Assembly (NCBI GenBank): GCA_946886255.1
Contig: CAMPIG010000033.1
Location: forward strand, 1-19,534
DNA: 19,534 nucleotides
Direction of reading: 5' to 3'
DNA from: an uncultured Cellvibrio sp.
Lineage (GTDB): Bacteria > Pseudomonadota > Gammaproteobacteria > Pseudomonadales > Cellvibrionaceae
A program made the translations under genes and the position numbers. Each line of letters begins with the position of its first letter. The stretch's first letter is position 1. Below, in pieces: positions 14,827 through 19,534 of the stretch. The notes beneath the pieces are model-generated. The model made no database searches. It saw nothing but the letters and a program-made list of their open reading frames with translations, and was not told the DNA's origin.

Positions 14827-15603
14827 TCACGCCTCAGCGTCGCGGGTAAATACCCATTCTTTCGGGCTCGACATGGCTTCATTGTAGGCATAGCCCGCCG
14901 TGGTGAAACTTTTGATGGCCTCAGGCTTTTTAAGTCGTTCGCGGATGATGTAGGCACTCATCATGCCGCGCGCTTTCTTGGCGAAGAAGCTGATGATTTT
15001 GTACTGGCCATTCTTGCGATCCTTGAACACCGGTGTGATCACTTCTGCATCCAGGCGGCGCCCGTTGATTGCCTGGTAATACTCGTGGGAGGCCAGGTTG
15101 ACCACCACCTTACTCTTCAGCGCCGCCAGCTCTTCATTGATACGGTCCGTGATGATGTCGCCCCAGAATTGATACAAATTTTTGCCGCGCGTGTTGGTGA
15201 ACGGCGTACCCATCTCCAGGCGATAGGGTTGGATCAGGTCGAGCGGTCGCAACAAACCGTACAGGCCCGACAGGATACGCAGGTGTTTTTGGGCAAAGGT
15301 GAAATCGCCGCGCGCAAAGGTCTCCGCTTCCATGCCGGTGTAAACATCACCTTTGAAAGCCAGCACCGCTTGCTTGGCGTTATCCGGCGTGAAGGGCATG
15401 TGCCAGTTGAGGAAGCGGCCGAAATTCAGGTCGCCCAGCTTGTCGCTGATGCCCATCAACTCAGAGAGCTGCGGCGGTGACAAATGGCGCAGCTCGTCGA
15501 TCAGGGCCTGCGAGTGTTCGAGGAAATCCGGTTGGGTGGCCACCTTGGTCCGGGGCGGCGTAGCAAAATCGAGCGTCTTGGCAGGAGAGATCAATAACAA
15601 CAT
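14827..15603 (-). CDS. yaaA: Peroxide stress protein YaaA
   Basis: Seen: 258 aa opening [17 protein letters not shown], the signature start of the YaaA (DUF328) family. Further family motifs are [31 protein letters not shown], and [21 protein letters not shown] near the C-terminus. Length equals that of E. coli YaaA (258 aa). It is cytoplasmic with no membrane segment. Known: in E. coli YaaA is induced by OxyR and limits free intracellular iron, protecting DNA from hydroxyl-radical damage; its structure has a DNA-binding helix-hairpin-helix-type fold. Context: it lies 37 bases downstream of the DUF4265-like gene on the same strand, so the two may be cotranscribed. No OxyR site could be recognised. 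Confidence 0.95.
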   Translation of the reverse strand: MLLLISPAKTLDFATPPRTKVATQPDFLEHSQALIDELRHLSPPQLSELMGISDKLGDLNFGRFLNWHMPFTPDNAKQAVLAFKGDVYTGMEAETFARGDFTFAQKHLRILSGLYGLLRPLDLIQPYRLEMGTPFTNTRGKNLYQFWGDIITDRINEELAALKSKVVVNLASHEYYQAINGRRLDAEVITPVFKDRKNGQYKIISFFAKKARGMMSAYIIRERLKKPEAIKSFTTAGYAYNEAMSSPKEWVFTRDAEA

Positions 15604-15640
15604 AAATCGCGGAATTCCTGAGAAATGGCGTGCGTGGGTT

Positions 15641-16117
15641 TTACTCGGGCTTTAACAGTTCCTGCCACCAGTTCAAGGGCGTGACGCCATCGACTGGATC
15701 ATAGACATTGCCGTACATCCAGCCGCATTCACCGACGACTTCGCGATTGAGGATGGCTTCGATAGCGGTGAAACCGCAACTGACGTGGATGGAGTACACC
15801 AGCATACGCGGCGTTTGCAGATCCAGTTCACCTCCGAGCTTTTCCAATTCTGCGGTCAACCGGTCGGCCAGCTCTTCGATGTTGCTGCGTGCGAACACGC
15901 GCACGCTCAGGTTGCCACTGCGCTGGGCGATCTCAAATTCCCGCGAGCGGGGCGAGAACCGGAGGACATCGCCGCTGGCCAGGCCTTTCACAAACGCGGG
16001 GGACTGCACCAGTTGCAGCTCGCCATTCTCCAGTTCTCGCACTGGAATTTTTTCCGCTATCGGTTTGCCCTGAGGATCAACCCCGGCAAACATCTCCACC
16101 ATCTGTAGGGCTTTCAT
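15641..16117 (-). CDS. DUF4265-like protein of unknown function
   Basis: Seen: 158 aa from the ATG at 16117; a GTG directly upstream (16120) would add one residue. No signal peptide or membrane segment, so cytoplasmic. An N-terminal beta-rich part includes [19 protein letters not shown] and [13 protein letters not shown] middle section resembles a ferredoxin-like fold ([21 protein letters not shown]). The C-terminus is rich in Trp ([17 protein letters not shown]). The 'vpA-x-GD' layout recalls DUF4265 proteins, but the family call is from memory of the pattern. Context: probably transcribed with yaaA from the promoter at 16152-16180, and divergent from the M48 protease gene. Confidence 0.7.
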   Translation of the reverse strand: MKALQMVEMFAGVDPQGKPIAEKIPVRELENGELQLVQSPAFVKGLASGDVLRFSPRSREFEIAQRSGNLSVRVFARSNIEELADRLTAELEKLGGELDLQTPRMLVYSIHVSCGFTAIEAILNREVVGECGWMYGNVYDPVDGVTPLNWWQELLKPE

Positions 16118-16151
16118 CACACATCATCTCGTCGCTGTTCAGTGGGAAGGC

Positions 16152-16180
16152 ATTATAGCGGCGCCAGCCCGCCAGATCAC
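16152..16180 (-). promoter_or_regulatory. Sigma-70 promoter candidate for the DUF4265-yaaA pair
   Basis: On the minus strand a perfect TATAAT -10 box (16157-16152) is preceded by GTGATC at 17-base spacing (16180-16175; 3 of 6 matches to TTGACA). The start would be near 16145, giving a leader of about 28 bases. An 11-bp palindrome ATCACAGTGAT (16176-16186) overlaps the -35 region and could bind a regulator. The rest of the 260-base divergent gap shows only a 7-bp inverted repeat (16247-16253 with 16275-16281). Confidence 0.45.
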
Positions 16181-16377
16181 AGTGATATCCCCTATGGATT
16201 GTATAGCGGACGCTTTGATATGAATCCCGGGTTGGTGCGGTGAAATACAGCCGTCATTTTCGTTGCAGTATTTGCGGCTGTTATGGGGTCTGTGAACCGA
16301 TGCGCGCGTAACAAACATCACTTTGTCGGGGTAATTTGTGTGGCATCATAGCGGCCCTGGTCTTAAGGAGGACAATC

Positions 16378-17655
16378 ATGAAACGACTATTAACCCTGTT
16401 GGGTTGCTGTATCTTCGCTGGCGGTTTGATCGGCTGTGCGGTGAACCCCGTTACCGGTAAAAACCAGCTTTCTTTTGTATCACCCGAACAGGAAGTGGCC
16501 ATCGGCGCCAAGAATTACGAACCCAGCCAACAGTCCCAGGGCGGTCGCTATGTTGTCGATCCCGAGCTAACGGTATACGTCAATAAGGTCGGCAAGAAGC
16601 TCGCGGCAGCCAGTGATCGTCCGCAGCTGCCCTACGAATTTGTGGTGCTCAACAATGACGTGCCCAACGCCTGGGCCCTACCCGGTGGCAAGATGGCGAT
16701 CAACCGCGGCCTGCTGACAAAGTTGAAAGATGAAGCGCAACTCGCCGCCGTGTTGGGTCACGAGATCGTGCATGCGGCTGCACGACACGGGGCCTCACAG
16801 CAAACCCAGAATATCCTCATTAGTACCGGCATGCTGGCAGCGGGTGTAGCGGCCTCCACCCAGGACTCGGAATACGCCGGTCTGGCTGTCGGTGCGATGG
16901 GCGTGGGTGCCAACGCCTGGATGTCCAAGTACAGCCGCAGCCATGAGCTGGAAGCCGATAAGTACGGTATCGAATACATGATTCGCGCGGGCTACGACCC
17001 CATGGGCGCGGTGGAACTGCAGGAAACCTTTGTAAAGCTGTCCGAAAGCCGCCAGACCAATTGGCTGGAAGGCTTGTTTGCGAGCCATCCTCCTTCACAG
17101 GAAAGGGTCGCGGCCAACCGGGCCATGGCTCAGGCTCATCCCGGTGGCGTGCGCAATAAAGCGGCGTTCGACAAAGCCATGGCGCAGGTGCGCAAAGATC
17201 AAGCTGCTTACGACAGCTATGAAAAAGCCATGAAGGCCGCCAGCGAGAAAAACTATACCAATGCCTTGAGCCTGGTGGAAAATTCCATCAAGCAGCAGCC
17301 GAAGGAAAATCTGTTCTGGGAATTGAAAGGCCAACTGCTTCTGCAACAGAAGAAAGAGAAAGAGGCGGTAACGGCCCTCGATAAAGCAATCCAGGCCAAT
17401 CCGGAGTTCTTCCGTCCTTACGTCTACCGTGGCCTCGCTCATAAGCAATTGGGCAACACCACCCAGGCGGAGAAAGATCTGGTCGCCAGCCAGCAGCTTC
17501 TGCCAACGCAGTTAGCGGCCTACTATCTGGGAGAGATTGCTCTCGGCAAAGGCCAACGCTCCGCCGCCGCAACCTACTTCCAACAAGCAGCCCAAGGTGG
17601 TGGCGAACTTGGGGAAGCGGCCAAAGCACAATTGGCCAAGCTCCAGACACAATAA
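16378..17655 (+). CDS. M48-family metalloprotease lipoprotein with TPR repeats (BepA/LoiP-like)
   Basis: Seen: 425 aa. A lipoprotein signal ends in the lipobox LIGC with C20. The zinc site HEIVH is at 128-132, and SRSHELEAD (186-194) gives the third ligand E190. The C-terminal half (about 225-425) is helical with TPR-like repeats (FWELKGQLLLQQ, FRPYVYRGLAHKQLG, AAYYLGEIALGKG). Residue +2 after the lipidated Cys is Ala, not Asp, which favours the outer membrane. The start at 16378 has AAGGAGG 7 bases upstream; an earlier in-frame GTG lacks this. Known: BepA-type proteins combine M48 protease and TPR domains in outer-membrane protein and LPS-assembly quality control. Inference: a periplasm-facing quality-control protease. 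Confidence 0.9.
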   Translation: MKRLLTLLGCCIFAGGLIGCAVNPVTGKNQLSFVSPEQEVAIGAKNYEPSQQSQGGRYVVDPELTVYVNKVGKKLAAASDRPQLPYEFVVLNNDVPNAWALPGGKMAINRGLLTKLKDEAQLAAVLGHEIVHAAARHGASQQTQNILISTGMLAAGVAASTQDSEYAGLAVGAMGVGANAWMSKYSRSHELEADKYGIEYMIRAGYDPMGAVELQETFVKLSESRQTNWLEGLFASHPPSQERVAANRAMAQAHPGGVRNKAAFDKAMAQVRKDQAAYDSYEKAMKAASEKNYTNALSLVENSIKQQPKENLFWELKGQLLLQQKKEKEAVTALDKAIQANPEFFRPYVYRGLAHKQLGNTTQAEKDLVASQQLLPTQLAAYYLGEIALGKGQRSAAATYFQQAAQGGGELGEAAKAQLAKLQTQ

Positions 17656-17711
17656 ACCCGGCCCTGACATCATGCAGAGCCAATGAAAATCCATGCCCTT
17701 AAGGAAGAAAG

Positions 17712-17930
17712 ATGATGAAAACTGATCGAGATATTGAAAAATCGTACTCAGATAAAGAGTTCGTGGAGAAACTTCGACGATTGGCCGACGCGATTGAAAA
17801 CGGCGATAAGTTTGAGATCCAGATTGCCGGCGAACGCATCTATGTTCCGGTAAGGGCTGTTTATAACATCGAGCACGAACGTGACGGTGACAGCGAGGAA
17901 ATAGAGTTCCAGATTAAGTGGTCAAACTGA
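17712..17930 (+). CDS. Amphi-Trp domain protein
   Basis: Seen: 72 aa, highly charged, with no signal peptide. The layout is an N-terminal helix (SYSDKEFVEKLRRLADAIEN) followed by beta strands (FEIQIAGERIYVPV) and the closing EEIEFQIKWS. The final alternating hydrophobic/charged strand ending in Trp is the hallmark of the amphi-Trp domain. AAGGA at 17701-17705 serves the ATG at 17712; a second ATG follows immediately. Known: these domains occur as small single-domain proteins in many bacteria and archaea with no established function. It lies 56 bases after the protease gene and 24 before the serine hydrolase gene on the same strand, so cotranscription is possible. Confidence 0.8.
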   Translation: MMKTDRDIEKSYSDKEFVEKLRRLADAIENGDKFEIQIAGERIYVPVRAVYNIEHERDGDSEEIEFQIKWSN

Positions 17931-17954
17931 ACGTTCAATTCTTAAGGACAAACT

Positions 17955-19118
17955 ATGAAAAAGGGAATTTTTTTAGGGATATTACTTTTAATAACCCTAT
18001 TAGCTCTGCTGCTTGCAGGATATATTTTCTCGATAAAGACCGATAGGCCAGCCAGGGACATTGAACCTGACTCCGTACTGCATAACCAAGAATATAAAGA
18101 TAAGGCAGCACGAGCCGAACAGTGGCTAAAACTTCTATACCAACAAAATCTACTCCCCTCAGTATCGGTTGCTGTTGGTATTCGCGGCGACCTGATATGG
18201 GAAAGTGCCATTGGATTCTCGGATGTCAGTAGCGGCACTTTGGCAAATCAAAGCACGCAATACAGAATTGGCAGCATCTCAAAGCCTATAACAACAACCG
18301 CCATAATGCGGATGCAAGAGAAACAGCTAATCAGCATCGATGACCTGTTTGGGGCCCTTGTGAAAGACTATTCCGCTGAAAATTCTGGCTTTACTATTAA
18401 GCAGCTCCTGGCGCATCAAAGTGGTGTGCGCCACTACATTGATCAACTGGGCGAAAATTTTAATCGAAAAGAATATTCGTCAACGCGCGAGGCAGCGTCC
18501 ATCATAGAAAACGATGCGTTGTTATTTCCTCCCGGCGAGCAATTTCACTACAGTACCTACGGCTATACGTTAGTTTCCCTTGCAATGGAATCCGCTTATT
18601 CCATCCCTTTTGAAAAAATTATGTATGAGGAAGTGTTTATTCCGTCTGGAATGACTTCAACAATATTCGATAAGGCAGAAAATACTTCAAAAGATAATAT
18701 GGCGACGCCATACCTTCATATTGGCAAGTCACTCTATCGATCGCCTGCCGCCAATTCGAGTTACAAGTATGCGGGCGGCGGCTACCTATCCACCCCATCA
18801 GACTTAGTCCGATTTGCCAATTCCTTGTTAAACGATACATTGCTAACAGATGACTCGAAAGACATCATGTGGTCACCCGTTGCATTAGCTAATGGTGCTA
18901 TGAACCCTGAAAACTACGCATTAGGCTTTAGAGTCGGGCAAGATGATTGGGGGAGATATGTGCATCACGGAGGAAAGAGTGTAGGCGGCTATTCCTTTTT
19001 GTTGATCTACCCGGAACAGGATGTTGTCATTGCTTTTGCATCCAATGTCACTCCCTCCGGGGAATCGTTTGACAGGCTGCAAGAAGCAAGAAAATTGGCT
19101 CGGTTATTTATTGAATAA
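17955..19118 (+). CDS. Beta-lactamase-fold serine hydrolase (LACTB/class C-like), membrane-anchored
   Basis: Seen: 387 aa. An N-terminal hydrophobic helix (about 5-26) is most likely an uncleaved anchor. The catalytic SxxK is SISK (107-110, S107 nucleophile). The second motif is YST at 199-201 within FHYSTYGYTLVS, where class C enzymes have YxN; YST followed by GY/GW is common in LACTB-type hydrolases. Near the C-terminus VHHGGKSVGG supplies the HxG motif. Known: the family includes peptidases, esterases and D-aminopeptidases; few are true beta-lactamases. AAGGA about 9 bases before the ATG is the ribosome site. The base composition looks clearly more AT-rich than the protease gene before it, a possible sign of transfer. 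Substrate unknown; beta-lactam resistance should not be assumed. Confidence 0.85.
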   Translation: MKKGIFLGILLLITLLALLLAGYIFSIKTDRPARDIEPDSVLHNQEYKDKAARAEQWLKLLYQQNLLPSVSVAVGIRGDLIWESAIGFSDVSSGTLANQSTQYRIGSISKPITTTAIMRMQEKQLISIDDLFGALVKDYSAENSGFTIKQLLAHQSGVRHYIDQLGENFNRKEYSSTREAASIIENDALLFPPGEQFHYSTYGYTLVSLAMESAYSIPFEKIMYEEVFIPSGMTSTIFDKAENTSKDNMATPYLHIGKSLYRSPAANSSYKYAGGGYLSTPSDLVRFANSLLNDTLLTDDSKDIMWSPVALANGAMNPENYALGFRVGQDDWGRYVHHGGKSVGGYSFLLIYPEQDVVIAFASNVTPSGESFDRLQEARKLARLFIE

Positions 19119-19125
19119 ATGGCAT

Positions 19126-19169
19126 TGCCTCTGGGCGCTACCAGTAAAAACGGTGAGCAATCAGAGGCA
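19126..19169. terminator. Bidirectional hairpin between convergent genes
   Basis: Outer arms TGCCTCTG (19126-19133) and CAGAGGCA (19162-19169) pair perfectly, and inner GCTACC can pair with GGTGAGC around one bulge. The element lies between the serine hydrolase stop (+) and the lipoprotein stop (-). T tracts are weak on both sides. Confidence 0.45.
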
Positions 19170-19186
19170 CTTTCCGTCCCCCGCTC

Positions 19187-19414
19187 TCACTCCCTATCAC
19201 AAACCCGCTCCCGTTCAACAGCCCGCCGTTCACATTCCCGCTGGATGTTGTCGCACACCATAATCTCCGGATAAGAATCCGGCCGCTGTTGTCGGCACAG
19301 GCGATATTGCTGGCTTAGCTCCTCGTCGGGCAATTGTTCCAGTGGGTTATCGCTGCACCCCACCAAACCGGCGGAGGCCATCAACCACAACAAGGTCAGG
19401 CAAGACTGATACAT
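19187..19414 (-). CDS. Small cysteine-rich lipoprotein
   Basis: Seen: 75 aa from the ATG at 19414 with a lipoprotein signal ending LVGC (C20). The mature part is charged and has four more cysteines (C40, C54, C61, C72), enough for two disulfides in the periplasm. A longer in-frame start at 19492 would put 26 polar residues before the signal peptide and run through the TATAAT and palindrome region, so it is rejected. The 'lipobox, short acidic spacer, then Cys-containing helix' layout loosely recalls EexN-type entry-exclusion lipoproteins, but the match is too weak for a functional name. It is divergent from the gene at the right edge. Confidence 0.65.
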   Translation of the reverse strand: MYQSCLTLLWLMASAGLVGCSDNPLEQLPDEELSQQYRLCRQQRPDSYPEIMVCDNIQRECERRAVERERVCDRE

Positions 19415-19432
19415 AGCGGTATTGTTCTGTGG

Positions 19433-19448
19433 GTCACGCAGGCGTGAC
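19433..19448. promoter_or_regulatory. 16-bp palindrome overlapping the -35 region
   Basis: GTCACGC-AG-GCGTGAC (19433-19448) has perfect 7-bp arms. It sits 13 bases upstream of the TATAAT at 19462 and 18 bases upstream of the divergent lipoprotein start at 19414, so a bound protein could act on either gene. The regulator is unknown. Confidence 0.5.
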
Positions 19449-19461
19449 GGGGATTTAACGT

Positions 19462-19467
19462 TATAAT
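19462..19467 (+). promoter_or_regulatory. -10 box of the promoter for the gene at the right edge
   Basis: A perfect TATAAT. No good TTGACA lies 16-18 bases upstream, where the palindrome sits instead, so the promoter may need an activator. Transcription would begin near 19474. Confidence 0.5.
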
Positions 19468-19513
19468 GCGCCCGACTCCCCGACAATGACAATAATGGGA
19501 CATACGGACTGCT

Positions 19514-19534
19514 ATGGACTCCACCCGCATCACG
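19514..19534 (+). CDS. Start of a gene that leaves the window
   Basis: Seven codons (MDSTRIT) are visible from the ATG at 19514, about 40 bases after the predicted transcription start. The ribosome site is weak (ACGGAC). An alternative frame with ATGs at 19486 and 19495 is also open to the edge, so the start is not settled. Too little sequence to name a product. Confidence 0.35.

Noticed and set aside
14583..14849. Open frame of 88 codons on the plus strand between the TfoX-like and yaaA genes
   Set aside because: No ribosome site, low-complexity Thr/Pro/Gln composition, and it runs antisense into both genes; it looks like chance.
16247..16281. 7-bp inverted repeat (ACAGCCG / CGGCTGT) in the 16118-16377 divergent gap
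   Set aside because: The 21-base loop and short arms are weak, and there is no T tract or clear promoter placement; not enough to call a site.
17955..19118. True beta-lactamase or antibiotic-resistance gene
   Set aside because: The SxxK and HxG motifs only place it in the broad serine hydrolase family; YST instead of YxN and the membrane anchor fit LACTB-type hydrolases better.
1..19534. CRISPR arrays, tRNA or rRNA genes, insertion sequences
   Set aside because: Reading through both strands showed no regularly spaced repeats, no cloverleaf candidate, no transposase motif and no terminal inverted repeats.

Overview
The window looks like chromosomal DNA of a Gram-negative gammaproteobacterium. 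The evidence is an aryl-polyene-type lipid cluster, lipobox lipoproteins, a MacA/MacB-like exporter, a YaaA protein and a TfoX-type protein. Coding density is high, GC is moderate, and AAGGA/AAGGAGG ribosome sites recur. The overall flavour recalls Cellvibrio-like marine or soil bacteria, but that placement is an impression and no marker gene here fixes it.

Region 1 (1-4248, + strand) is the 3' part of an aryl polyene (APE)-type operon. Tightly overlapping genes encode an ANL acyl/aryl-ACP ligase that enters from the left and carries an in-frame TGA, a small hot-dog dehydratase, an LpxL-like acyltransferase, a ketosynthase with an intact Cys-His-His triad, its chain-length-factor partner, and a second hot-dog dehydratase. 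A 13-bp hairpin follows. Ketoreductase and carrier-protein genes are not in the window.

Region 2 (4365-5705) holds two small secreted proteins of unknown role. One is a 145-aa periplasmic protein with two cysteines. The other is a 257-aa helical protein that looks like an internal duplication.

Region 3 (5816-13196) is the most coherent system: a sigma-54-dependent response regulator and its membrane histidine kinase, then a regulatory gap, then a three-gene exporter (HlyD/MacA-like adaptor, ABC ATPase, duplicated MacB/FtsX permease). The gap carries a near-perfect sigma-54 -24/-12 promoter and, about 60-100 bp upstream of it, a cluster of GTCCG/CGGAC repeats that looks like the enhancer for the regulator. 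The kinase and regulator therefore very probably switch on the exporter. Just after the permease, a 13-codon reading frame has a perfect Shine-Dalgarno that a C-rich stretch upstream could mask.

Region 4 (13244-16117, - strand) contains a receiver-PilZ-like fusion, a TfoX N-domain protein, the peroxide-stress protein YaaA and a DUF4265-like protein. An 18-bp perfect palindrome lies upstream of the TfoX-like gene.

Region 5 (16378-19534) contains an M48 lipoprotein metalloprotease with TPR repeats, an amphi-Trp protein and a more AT-rich LACTB-like serine hydrolase (all +), then a small cysteine-rich lipoprotein (-). At the right edge a TATAAT box and a 16-bp palindrome precede a gene that runs off the window. 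No rRNA, tRNA, CRISPR array or insertion sequence was seen, and no stretch above 300 bases lacks a gene.
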